Part shown: positions 1-12,378 of the stretch, piece after piece
How positions within the stretch are numbered: position 1 is the first letter of the stretch
Layout: each line of letters opens with the position of its first letter
Origin: Setoptus koraiensis
Taxonomy: Eukaryota; Arthropoda
Assembly (NCBI GenBank): GCA_048013815.1
Contig: CM106585.1
Span: 10,168,001-10,232,000 of the forward strand
Direction: 5' to 3'
Length of the DNA: 64,000 nucleotides
Program-made: the position numbers and the translations under genes
Notes under the pieces: generated by a model
The model's input: the letters and a program-made list of their open reading frames with translations, nothing else
Told to the model about the DNA's origin: nothing
Database searches by the model: none

Positions 1-1144
1 TATCTTCTTTGTTATGTATATCTGTTATAAGATCGAAGGCGCAATGACATGATATTATACGAACAATGCAATTTTGCGCCTTACGACTCGCGTGCCAGAG
101 GGCTCAAAATTCAGCCTGGCATATCGCTTCCAAATTTTCGGGCAGCCAAGTTTTGTAGACAAACTTGTCGACCACTGGGCAACAACCAGAAGCCGATCAC
201 ATTGGCGTGTTGAATGTTCTGATCTTGTGGCAGACACACACATTCTCTTTAGGATATACAGGGATGGTTAATGTATCGATTGATATTGATTTTGGTTTGC
301 AGTTTAGCCGCAGCGTTCAGCAACCCACCAGAATCTTTATACTTCTTCTTGCTAACGAGGTGTGGCAAATTTAAGCAGAATAGAGATGATAGGAGCCACT
401 GGTTTGTCACACCTAAATTCTGATCAATCACTACCAGTTGATTCGATTTGAGTCTCTTATATTGATGACTACAGTAAATTGTCTTTGATTTCTGTTACGG
501 ATATCAGTCGTGAAAGTCGATGATAGTTTTGCTGATCGCGCGTTGCCAGCGTTTAATCATGATCAGCCAAGTTGACTCAGAGACAGCCACCAGTTAGTAA
601 ATACTCTAACTATTAGTAAACAGTTATAGCTGTCTCTAATCAACACATCAAACTAATTGCTGACTGTTTATGCCTAAAATGACTATGGCATGGGTGGGTT
701 CATGAAAGGTAAGGTTGATTGTGGTTCTCACACAGTCATCTTTGCTTTGCCTGATCTTGTTAGTTGCTAGCAATTTGAAGCAGCCATTTAGTGAATCTGG
801 GAGCGCATTTAGTAAACCAAACAGGATCACTCAACCAGTTTTCGTTTATGATGATCAATAGGTGATGAATGAAGCTCCAACTATGTTGGGTGACACCACT
901 AATGAATCAACTGAGGGTCTGTCCTTCAACTTTAAACGATTTAGGAGATTCGTTAGGTTCACTGCTGGCGACCACTTTTAGCTATATCAAGTTGGTTAAA
1001 GGTGTGTGTGTGTATGCGTGTGCTCAATTATGCCGCTTTCACAATTGTTCACCACACTCACCCAAAATTCACGGAGATTGGCATTTTGTTGTTGTGATCG
1101 TTGATCACTGGCGAACGTCTTCTCCCCGCTATTACCGTGGTAAT

Positions 1145-1197
1145 TTCAACTGTAATTTATAGTGGATAATGGTTATCATCTATAAATTACAGTTGAA
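1145..1197. repeat. perfect 18-bp inverted repeat (hairpin)
   Basis: The left arm 1145-1162 (TTCAACTGTAATTTATAG) is the exact reverse complement of the right arm 1180-1197, with a 17-base loop between them. The arms are not simple AT repeats. There is no coding frame around them. A structured RNA, a transposon relic or a regulatory palindrome are all possible. Confidence 0.75.
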
Positions 1198-4100
1198 CAT
1201 CTAAAACAACACACATCCCATCACTAAAAGCGTGAATAATAATGAATTCATTGTAAGTACATCTATTGGTCGCTAGTGTCACTTGTGAACTTGTATCATT
1301 ATTATGGGACACATCTACTAAGGTTTGAGTTTATCTGCTTGTTAGCTTGCTGTCAATTCGACTATGATTTATCAATCGTGTAGGTTGGTGTGTGCACCTG
1401 GGAGTTGTGTATTGTTGTAGTGAAGCGCGCTTATTCGGCCAATATGTCCTAATTGATTGGTGGACCGATGCATGCTTCACGCATCAATTTACTAACGGTC
1501 ACAGATAGACATGGCACACTAGAACGGTAGTACACTCTTGATTCGAACAATTGGTAAAATTTGAAATAAACAGCTAGAAATAGATGAACGTGTGCTGCCG
1601 AATTGCTGAACAGCAGCACCGTGGAGCTGCAACAACAGCTCGAGTCTCGTCTAGACTTTTGCGAAAGACTTTGCCACCATTTAACTCACTGTTGCTCATG
1701 CATAATTGCTGCACAATTGTTGTTATATGGCACTGACCAAAGATCAATAATCGGATAATACTAATCGAGTGTCGGTGATCCAGTTATAAATAGTCGGCTA
1801 GCTAAGCGTAATTTTGAGAACGATTTGCATAAATGTGTCTATGGGTCCATCCGCAGATTCGGTTTCACCTTGCAAAAGTTGAGAATAAAAAGTGAGCGAT
1901 CCAGTTGCTCCCATCGCCACTCAATGTAAATAACTTGTGTCTATAAGGCATAATAAGGCAGATAGAGTCTGCAATGATAATGTAATAATAGTGATAGTAA
2001 TATAGTGATAAACATTTGCATAATTGGAACTGCACGCTTGCAGCGATTGTTCCAATTATATTTTGGTATGTGCAACCATATGCAACCAAAGCGCTGTTCA
2101 TTGTTACCAGTCGATTGTGACCGGTGCAATGTTTTATTGTGCGTGCCTGTACATGTTTGTGGGCGCTTGGCCCAAAGGTGCGCCGACTCACAACCGAGAC
2201 CCGCACACACACACTCGACCAATCAGTGACTCTGATTCAGTGTGCGGCGCATCGATGATCGAGAACATTCCATAACCGATATCTGTGCTACAGATTCTGC
2301 AGCGCGTGCGCTGCCCCAACACTGAGTGCCGTGTCGTTACATTATCCCTTCGGTGACCGAAATTCGGTTCTGCGACAACTGTAATCACAACTGTTGCCGG
2401 AAGCAAGTGAATACAGTCAGCTCAACAATAATGGCAGCAACAGGAAAATGGCGCCAATCCATTGTTTGTCCGCTCTTACAGGCTGTTAGAGCGGCGCTCT
2501 ATCAACGTGCTTGACGGTGTTCATGTGCCCTCAGCAACGGCTCGGTGCGATTCCGTACATTTGGTTGTGCACATACCGGCTCATCACGATAGCGACGATT
2601 ATTTGGTCGACATACTACCAATATAACGTAATAATATAACGTAATAATATAACATAGACACCGCCAATATTCAATTATCTCTCAGCGCCCTTGGCCGGCG
2701 AGACCTAATGATGCTGCCTATACACGCAGATATATATTAGACACATATAAATATTAATAGCGGCAGCAACGATAACAATTCTCTCCATTATATCTGTCTA
2801 TGTCATCCGCGTCAGATACAGCAGGAATACATGCGAATATGGTTTGCGCTAGACTGCTCGCCGGAGCTGGGCTTCATCATCACGTTATCACGAGATAGTA
2901 GATTAAAACAATAACACCGACAACAAAGAGCCTGCCGCCGACATACGTTCGTATTTACGCTGTTGTTGTTCATGTGGTGGTTTCATAAATAGGACGACGA
3001 GCGGAACACGAACAAACGAACAACAAAATAGGATATTAAGCTCTTTCCGGACACTTGTTGATTTGTGCTAATAGAAACGAAGCGCATCACACCAGACGCA
3101 TTATGAGGCACCGAATACAATTATTACACTGCAACCGCACACACATTAGGTGCGCCTTTGATTTTGCGGCGAATACCTTTTTCGTTTAGATCAATTTACT
3201 AGATCATGGCTATTTAGATTTGAACATATAGCAACAACATGTACAGCATGTCAGCAATAATTAATAATTAACTGACATGCATGATATCACTCAAACAACA
3301 AAAAAATGAACTTCAATTATATTTAAAACAGATCAATGTGCGTTAGTTATGAACTGCCATTACAACTGCTAGTCAATAGGGTGCGACGCTAAAACCAACG
3401 TCTACTTATATCACCTACTGGATCAGACGAAAATGGAAAGGTTCATTTGAAAGTGTGGACACAATCGTCATACACACTGTTCGGTGCCGCAGTGTGCTCT
3501 ATCACTTAGAGAGAATCAGTCACAATCGTATATGTGTCTCTCTCGCTCTCTTGATATGTGGTTCTTTAGCGGTTAGTGTGGCTATAATGTGGCGATGGAA
3601 TCGGTAAACTAATCGGCTTACATGCAACAATCTTCTACTGCTGCGGTTGCTGCTTAAGCTATCATAGTTCACACTCAATTATCGGATTAAAGGCAAAGGT
3701 GTGTTATATAAGTAACTATGGCAATTATTTTGAGCACAGCGATCATCAATGCTAGAGAAAGAAAGGAAAAAAGAAGAAGAAAAAGAATGAATCATTCGCT
3801 ATCACAAATTACAAACTCTGAGCCTCTCTGTGAGCTTGAGTCGCCCCAGATTAATACAAATAATCGTGGAAACTAGTACAAAGAACACAGCGTAGGAAGA
3901 GGTGATTAAACGCCGAAATACCTATTAAGTTGGGCGTCTGATCGAGCCCATCGAGTAATCAATTGATCGTGGTTGCATCGACGTATAACCTCTGTTTCTA
4001 TCACGTACCTACAGTTGCAATTGCTATTTGCTCTCTCTACCTACGATGCAAATAATGTCACAAAACTTACCTGCATGTCGAACGGTCTACTTGGCATAAT

Positions 4101-5618
4101 AGCCAAATAGACATCTATATATACATCTGTGTATATTTATGTACATGTGTTTGTCAAAAAAAGAATAGGACGTGAGCGTAAAATTTCACTATAATGTTTG
4201 CTAATAGGATTAATGCTGACAAGAGGAGGAAAACAATCGTTATTAAATGCGGTAAATACGCTTGGTTTTAGAGACGTCCCAGACGGCAGCCACCGGTACA
4301 AACATCCTTCGATACTTAGAGAAACGGATGGATGCAAGTAGGGGCTGACTCAAATCATCGACACGGCATACAATTCGAAGATTGTGGTGATAATGCCGTA
4401 ATCAAAAAACCGACACCATTAGTCTGCCGCAACCATTCCTATTGCTCAGGGTGATTGAAGGGTGATGATACTTTTTGGGTTAATCTCGATCACTCAAAAG
4501 CTTTGATGTTAGTTAATATTGGAGGCGCAAACACTGTTCAGTGATAAGCCATTCAATCAAGCCGGAGAATAAGCGAAATCTCTTTGTTGCGGCAAATGTA
4601 TGGAATTTCGTGAGCATGCATCCGACGAAAGCAACAGAACGCAGTATAGAGATTCATTGTGGTCAATGAGGAACTTGTCGCAGAACCCTCACATCACCAT
4701 AATTACCAATGAGTTCTGTTCATCTTTTGAACATGCTGAAAGAACTCTTCGATTTTTGCGCTGAACACGGGAGACACGGCGGCGTCAAATTAGTGTAATT
4801 TGCAAAAAAAAAGAAACAGCAACATAAACTGTAAAGAGAGACTATCTGGAATAGTTTTGCCGAACATTTTTAAGCATTTCTTTTGGGAAAGCCCACTATT
4901 TCCATGTATGTGTATTGTTACTGGACGGACAAGTAGAGAAGTTTCTATTGGCTCACATACACATATTTTGAAACCATTGTGAGAAGAAGTTTCGAAAACC
5001 GACCAAGATTGTCCCTGTTGTTCAATGGAAAAGAGATGAGCGCACTGATGGGATCAATCACCATGACACCTAACAAACTAACTGCACTGACTTCGGCAAT
5101 TCCACAATGGAAATTTCGGCAATTTGTATGCGAAATAAACACGGAGGCCTCCGTTAAAGGATTGATGGATGCCGTATTATAATAGACATAGCCATGGACG
5201 AGAGGAGAATTGGAGCAACAAACACTCACACTTGCACATATAGTCCGTGTGAGTTGAGGATCCTCTATGTTCATCATAATCATTTATCTTGCGCTCTTTG
5301 CACCTACCACTGGTTGTGTTAGAGGTGGCAATGGTAGTAGTCAAACAAGAGATGATGTGGTCGTGATTGTGATCATACTGTCGGTATGAGTCAAAGGACT
5401 CCTACAAAGAAGGCAACAAGTCATTTGGTAGGTTGGAATGGCAGCAAAAAAGTCAGGTAGCATTATTTGCTGGATCTTTCGGCATCTATGGTAACCGTGT
5501 GTCTACCTAGTGTTTTTAGAAAAGCAATAGCAACTGCTTGGCAGCAACAGAAACACGGTTAGATATTCCGACAGAACAAGACATACTACTTGAGAATTCT
5601 GTTCGTATGCCCGTACAT

Positions 5619-5647
5619 CCCGTGCCTGCCGCATGTACAGGCACGGG
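5619..5647. repeat. GC-rich 10-bp perfect hairpin
   Basis: CCCGTGCCTG at 5619-5628 pairs perfectly with CAGGCACGGG at 5638-5647 across a 9-base loop. The stem is much richer in GC than the DNA around it. It does not look like a bacterial terminator because no T-run follows. Its function is unknown. Confidence 0.6.
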
Positions 5648-8600
5648 AAAGGGCAATGGATGGTGCTGTATTTTATATTAACAACAATGGCCCGACAACA
5701 ACAGCTTGGCACTTTATCCTAACCTTCTTCTTTTGTGTTTACCTGGCCACTTTGAGAACTTTTGCGCCAGGGAACCTCATCGAAGAAGCTCAAACTCGAC
5801 CTCAGGATGAGCGCATGACTATTTTGGGAGCGACCTTCAATTCTGTCTATTCTCTAGCACTTGTTTGTGTCCGCTCAATAGCTGCCTCTATGATTTGTCT
5901 CCTTTTCTCCTCTAGCTTCTCGAATGTTATTAGCCGAAAATTGTTGTTTTATTAGGTGCTAATATTGTCGTTGACGTTGCAGCAGCTCTCGGTGTGATAC
6001 TGAAAATAGAGAAACGAAGGTGGCGATTGTCAAATGATTATCAAGCACATAAACTAACTAAGGAAAAAAGCAGCACGCCAAAAGCAATTTGTTTTCCATT
6101 GTTTGGAAAAGAAAGAGTTGTCAATAATGTTACCTTGGCAAACACCAGTTGTCGACTGTTATCTCCATTAGAGAGACCATTTGGCGATAATGTTATTATT
6201 GTTGCATGTATATTGCCGTTCAGTGTAGACCGAGAGAGCTATCAACATTAATTGGCCGCCATTAGGAGTGTGTGTGTGTGTGTGTGAATTAGCAGTGGCA
6301 TTCGATCTGAAGTTGCTATTATTATCATTGGCCAACGTCGACAAGAGGCAATCTACAACTTCTCGGCAAGCTCGGAGCCGTAGCTGAGTAGAAGTTTGTT
6401 GTTGCGAGCCAAATCATCACTGCTGCAACAGTGGTCAAGTAGTGGCGATGAGCACTCTCGCCACTACCTATACAGAGCGAGAGATAGAGAGACACACTTG
6501 CCGAATTAACATGAAAACAAAAATATTGTTATGTATTAATTATTTAATCTAAATTTAATTACTAATATCTTGATCGATAAATCAAATGATTCGGCCTTTG
6601 GCCTGGCTCCAGCATGCCGCTCTCAACATGATCTCATGAGAGAAGCAGCGGCGGCGCAATTGAGACCAGGTAGTAAAGTTGTGGCGGTTGTAGTCGCACG
6701 TCACATAATTATCAACAAGTACCACACGATATATAGAGTACAACAACAAGATAAATCGAGAAATTCAGTTCATTTGAATGAATTATAGATATTAACCGCC
6801 ATGATGGTCGGCACTTACATACGAGGCGGCTCTCTCTTAATGACCACAAATTGGTTTAATGATACCATCGCCTTTTACTCGCCCTGAAACTATCCACTGA
6901 TAGCACCGAGAGCACCGAGAGAAGAGATATAACTGGATGGTGTGCGGATTGCCACACACTGGCCATGCCCAAACGAAACTTATTGATTCGAGAAACAACA
7001 CGCCAGCCAGTTGATTCGGGCCGAGCAGCGCATTAGGAAACTGGGAGCGCTCTTGCTGAAGTACAAGTGGGCAACGAGGCGGCGTGCCAGCATAACTAGA
7101 ACATCATCGATAAAATCGTTACAGAAAAAAAGAGAAGAGGAGGCAGATGATATTTTGCCATCTTGGGCATTGGCGTATTTGCCAATGGACCAACAGCATG
7201 CAGCGCCAGAAGCATGAAAATGACGATGATGCTGATTCTGATGATCAAACTACTCGGTAGCCCAATTAAACAAAAAGATAGAGAGAGGGCGGCTTTGTGT
7301 TTGTATCGCTTCGTGTCGTTTGTATGCACCATTGAATCGGCACTAGCACTATGGTCGCACTTCGAAATTATGATCAATTCTAAATCATAACAACTAATAA
7401 CATGGAAGAGGCATAATAATAACCATGATTGTGCCGCAAAATTCGTGTGTGATTGCGTGCAGTATCTCATATACTTGTTATTTTATGTTCGACGAACATG
7501 TTTGAATTGATTGAGCCGAAAAACCGCAGTCAGTCAACGCCGCGCCGCAACGGGCCAAACAGCAGCGCGGCAACGCGATTTTCATTAAAATCATAATTGT
7601 ATATTAGCAAATCATTGGCAACGATCACTTTGCAACAGTCAGTCAGTCAGTCAGTGAGCCAGTTAGTTAGATACATTTGTTGTTGTCTAACGACGACGCC
7701 AACGAACAAAACGAGTTGAGCCTCGGCTTCGCGCTGTCAGTGTTTGCGATGATGCCGAACCACAACACACAGATTCAGAGTTGTGTAAACAACTCGTCGG
7801 CTATACGAGACCCACTAGGGTGGCTTGGGCGGCGAAACAAAATGGTGCAGCGGTGATATCCGGACAAACGATTCAAACGATCCGATCAATTTACAAGCGG
7901 ACCAACTGACCAAATGGGCACTCTTTTGTGTGACCGGTCGGCAAACATCGGCCGCTCATTTGTTATGTCTATCAGCAAGAGAACAACAACAACAGTTATT
8001 GTTGTTCGCTTGCTACAATCACAATCGCCATTTCAGCGTCGCTAAATTTCAAAGAGTTAGTCGCTGGAAAACAGACGAGAACAGAAAGAGAAGCGCCAAC
8101 AGCACCAATAGTGACTGTGACTTTCTCCCTTGTTTTGTTTTTTATATTTGTTGAAAAGCGACTTCTTTCACTAGTGATTTATTGACAGACAGAGGGTTGC
8201 TTGCTGGCAAACTCTCGACCACAGACACACACTACTCTCTTTACATGTATACAAACATATAAAATAGGAGGAACACACACGAATTCTTCTAAATGGCGAC
8301 ATTTTTATGGTCGTTTGTCGCCTGAAATCGATCATGAACTGATTAGAAAGAAAAGCAGAAATGTTTAATGCTGCTGCTGCCGACCACCACTATTGACGGG
8401 CCAGCGCAAATTCAATTTAAATATAACTCGACATTATTATGGCTATGGCAGTTAGAAGTTGCTCTAATTGAATGATCATTAGCTACATGTGTATATCGGC
8501 AAAAGATACATCATGTCGTCTATTCTACCTGCGGCGATTTTTATCTATATAATCTCCCATCGCGCGACTCAACACACTCACAAGTAATAGCAATAGCGAA

Positions 8601-8655
8601 ATTCGTGCTCTGAATAGTTTTTCGCTGGTGTTGTTCTCAGATTAACTCCACTCAC

Positions 8656-9925
8656 CTGAACTCTGGCCTCTGTCAATCTTGTTCTTTGTGCGAGCTCCTC
8701 TCTAGTGTAGATATCTAGATGTGTGTCGATATAGGATTGAGGCATGATTAGAGAATAGTTTAGTATAGGCTGTCGTGGTATTGGTTTAGACGCCCGACTT
8801 TACGAGCAACAAACCATTGACGCTCGCTATCAGCCGATTGACTTGTTATCAACTTGTTAACTCACCTGGATATTGAGATTTATCAAACGCCTTCTCGAGT
8901 TCGTCCAATTGTAAGGCTGTGAATGTTGTTCTAGATCGTCGTTGTTTTCGTTTCAATGTACAATTTGGTTCAGTGTCCGAATCTGAATCATTTGAGTCAT
9001 CCATCGAACCTTCATCTACGCGTTGTTTCGGCAGAGTTGGTTGATTGTTGTTGTTGTTAATCGTCATGGTCAATTGAGAGTAGAATTAATGTAGAGTGAA
9101 ATAGAAATTAAGAGAATAGAAGAGAAAGAAAGAGGACATATTAGAGAAAAGATTGTAATATCATCATGATATTGTTATGATCATGATTTAAGAGACACAC
9201 AAATACACAGACAGAGAGACAACAAGGGCAACAACAAACAAACAAGCTGCAAACAGTGTGTTAAATTTAGTTGGTATCCGAGCGTATAGATGATGAGAGG
9301 AGGACGACGGCGAGGACGACGACGACCTGCTTTGTCACGCTTCAAGTTTGTTCCTTTTTCTTTGGGTCTCTCTCTCTCTCTCTTTTGTTATCATGATTAT
9401 TGTTATTATTCTACTTGTTGCTTGGTGTTGGTTGTGATGGTGGTGATATAGTTCAATGGAGAAGCTGAATTGTGTGCCTAGTTTGAGGACAACTCTCAAT
9501 CTATCTAGTGTGCATATATGACCCGCGAGAGCCATCAGCGCACTGGCTAACTGATTGACAGTGAACTGGATGATAATGATGACATTAATTACAGTCAGTC
9601 TTCATTGGTGGTTTTGTCATGACTTGCCACACACAACCACAAAACAACGGCAACAGGTTCTGTCAGATTGTGTTGGAGATATCACTAGAACCACAAACAA
9701 AGCCTCGACGGAGTCGTATTATTGTTCATTCAAATTGAGCCAACTTGTTGTTGATCATCACATCATGATGCTGATTTTGTTGCTGTTGTTGTTGCTGTTG
9801 TTGTTGGTCATCAATTAAGATATCTGAGACGACGACCACCACCACCACGACAAGCGTCAATATCTTTTTTCAATCGCACCAACTGAAGCCTGGCCCGTCA
9901 CCGGCCGAGAAGCTACCAGAGAGGA

Positions 9926-9956
<31 letters not shown>

Positions 9957-10834
9957 TCCAAATTGGACAAGCTCCATCACGCTATATTCAAATCATGCGG
10001 TCAGTCGTGGTGCCTGCGGTCAGCATTTGTCGAGACAACTCTACCTACTGGGCACTGACCACCTATTAGTTAGTCATTAGTGACTGCTGTTGGCTCGCTC
10101 AGCCGTTCGTTCGTCCGTCCGTCTGGCTTGTGTGCGTAGTTGTGACGCAACCACATACTAAATTATCTTGTCTCATCTAAATTATCTATGTTTATGACCA
10201 CACTTATATATAGGTTTGCAGTTGGTTGTTGTTGTTATTATTAGAGCAATGGTTGTCGTGTGTGACTACCAAAACAATGATAATAGATCATGATGATGAT
10301 TACGGGTGTAGAGCACTTACCTGGATCGTATTTAGTGTTGCTGTTTGAAAATGTAGAGCTTACTTGATTATATAAACTACTATCGGCCACATTATCTACT
10401 ACTGTCAGTTGTTTAAGGCTACTTGCAATTTGTTGCTGTTGATGTGGCTGAGATTGTTGTGATTGTTGTTGTTGCGATTGTTGCTGTTGTTGTTGCGATT
10501 GTGATTGATCATTGTGATTTGATGAGCTACTTGACGAATTGCTCTTCTTACTTCCGCCAATTACACCAGGTCTAATACTTCCAGTTTCTTGAAATCTATT
10601 CAATATTTTCGAGACGCATCCATGGCTTACTTTTAATTGGCGACTTATAACACACGGTCTAATACCCTTGGCGGCCATTTCAACAATTTGCCATCTGATG
10701 TGATGCGGCAATGGTCGCCCATTGATAAATAGGCCACCCAATTGATTGACTCTACCCTGGCCCTGATAGGGGTAGGTGCCATAGTTATTGGCTAGGTAGG
10801 GCCTAAAACTTGCTGCTAACGAAGGCATAATCAT
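8656..10834 (-). CDS. Pax3/7 (paired/gooseberry group) transcription factor, partial; paired domain reduced to its PAI half
   Basis: This is a DNA-binding developmental regulator of the nucleus. Three exons are visible: 10321-10834, 9015-8866 and 8714-8656, read on the minus strand. The first exon carries a paired-domain start, including [20 protein letters not shown] and [18 protein letters not shown], closest by eye to Pax3/7. After [13 protein letters not shown] it runs directly into Ser-rich and Gln-rich sequence, so the RED half of the paired domain and the octapeptide are not seen. The second exon joins in phase 1 (G plus AT gives Asp) and encodes an acidic linker followed by the homeodomain start [20 protein letters not shown]. 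The third exon encodes [20 protein letters not shown]. It ends in phase 0 exactly where Pax homeodomains continue with VWFSNRR, and that exon is not in the window. Donors are GTAAGT, GTGAGT and GTGAGT. The start is the Met codon at 10834. Pax3/7 membership is secure; the exact orthologue is not. Confidence 0.88.
9923..9953. repeat. (GA)n microsatellite in the first Pax3/7 intron
   Basis: A run of about fifteen GA dinucleotides in the intron between the paired-domain exon and the first homeodomain exon. A shorter (TC)n run lies near 9366-9382 in the same intron. Confidence 0.85.
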
Positions 10835-12245
10835 TGAAGACGATAATGATTGCTTGATTGATTATAATTATTTAACTTGTATGTATATTTGTTAATATGC
10901 TGGTGCTAGTGTATAAACTGCAACACTTGTTGTCGCTGTTGTTGTCTTGATACAACAATTATTATTTTGTTATTATCTTGTTGTCGCTGAAATTATTAAT
11001 TATTGTATTGTCTGTTATAATTGTAACTAACTAATTGTGTTATTCGATGAGTACTACTGTTAATGTCACTAACCGTTATAGATTTACGCTGATTGTGATG
11101 CTGGCACACTAAATCAATTAATTAATCTGAAGCGTTCGCTCTGCTCGTTAAATTGCTTTGTGTCGAATGATGGCGATTTGCTGATGCTATTCGCGCTATT
11201 TGTGCGAACATTTGATTTTAAACACAAAACGACGCTCAATCATCGAACAAACAGACAGAATTGTTCGCAGTGAAATGAAAATTCATTCTATCCATTGCAC
11301 TCCAGTCAGTCAGTTGTTCGCTCGTCGTCTGTTTGTTCGTCGTTCTTTTTGTTCCACGACTCGCTCGCTCTCCCCATTCGGCTCTGCTCACTCTGGCGCC
11401 ACCAGCCCACTCATCCCCCCACCCTCGCCCTTCATTTTGAGCTCGCCTATACTTTTGACGCATGCGCGTCAATCCAAGTCTCGTCTATAGTTCGATTCGT
11501 CGAACTATCTGTATCTGCCACACACAATCTGGCTATTCTTTTCCCTGTGAAAAGTATTGCCACCACTATAATTGTTATTATTATTGTTGCTGCTGCCTCG
11601 AGAACGCATGCGCACCATACCTCGGCCCACTGCTGCATGGCCACTCTGAGAGCTAACCATAATCGCAACAGATAATTGTTCTGTCAGCAATGGTGATGTT
11701 CGTCCGGTGCTGTTGTCCGGCGAACAATTCGGACAAGACAACAACAGCGGCCCCATAGAACCTGTTGCTAATATTCCATTTCGGAATAATTATTCGGACG
11801 CTAATGTCTGGATCAGCACCCATAAAATTTATCGCGAACTCTCGTCTAGGGATCTTGTCTCACTAAATGGCAACTAAACAATTGATTATGCATCAACAAT
11901 TGATGGGGTTTTATCATTAACCATCCATCTGATCCCCACATGGGAGCATCTATAATGTGAGCGCTGCATGAGGATTTATTAAAGTCAAATATAATAGTTG
12001 TCTAACAGATCAGGAATATTTCGTCGTTGTCTAGCTACATCTAGAGCTGTCGATAAGGGTTTCAAATGCGACTATTAGCGCCTAAACCCTGAACCCTTAC
12101 TCACGACCCAGAACAAAGTGATTAGAAACTAACGAAGACACTCTGACCAGCTTGACACCCGAATCAATATCAATGCACTGTATCTGCCAATGGGTCAGAA
12201 GTTCTGAAGATAAAACCCGATCTTGTGTGATTTTTCGAATCAGTA
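10835..12245. other. intergenic: Pax3/7 upstream region and 3' flank of the HDHD1-like gene
   Basis: No gene is supported here. 10835-11770 should contain the Pax3/7 promoter and 5' UTR. Several overlapping short frames near 11200-11760 on both strands have no recognisable domain and are treated as chance. Confidence 0.45.
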
Positions 12246-12251
12246 TTTATT
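12246..12251 (-). terminator. candidate polyadenylation signal of the HDHD1-like gene
   Basis: TTTATT on the plus strand reads AATAAA on the coding strand, about 128 bp beyond the stop codon at 12379. Confidence 0.5.
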
Positions 12252-12378
12252 CGTTAAAATGGCACTCATGCTCTAATTTGTGATCTATCAAAAAAAAAGT
12301 ACAAAAGAATGGTTGAAATTGATTGTGATCATTGTTACCAAGTAGATCTGTGTCAGTAATCAGTTGATCATGTTGAAA

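Larger units (their letters stand above)
1..8655. other. long stretch without a supportable gene; probably Pax3/7 intron or 3' flank
   Basis: No open reading frame here has a recognisable domain, and the short frames in all six phases look like chance. The stretch holds AT-rich and simple-repeat DNA: (TG)n near 6271-6287, repeated CAGT near 7638-7657 and a short AT-rich tandem repeat near 2620-2655. It also holds two clean hairpins, listed separately. The Pax3/7 gene to the right still lacks its third-helix homeodomain exon, which should begin with the residues VWFSNRR. I searched the minus strand here for that motif and did not find it. Much of this stretch may therefore be a long intron with regulatory elements, which would be usual for a developmental gene. 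That is inference. Confidence 0.5.

Noticed and set aside
800-830. Minus-strand codons reading VWFTKCAPRF, resembling the start of the missing Pax homeodomain helix
   Set aside because: The invariant N-R-R residues are absent and no acceptor site precedes it; judged coincidence.
5590-5955. Plus-strand frame of 121 codons
   Set aside because: No signal, domain or splice context; it overlaps the GC-rich hairpin and looks like chance.
7825-8154. Plus-strand frame of 109 codons with a Gln run
   Set aside because: No recognisable domain, and its start context is the alternate codon TTG.
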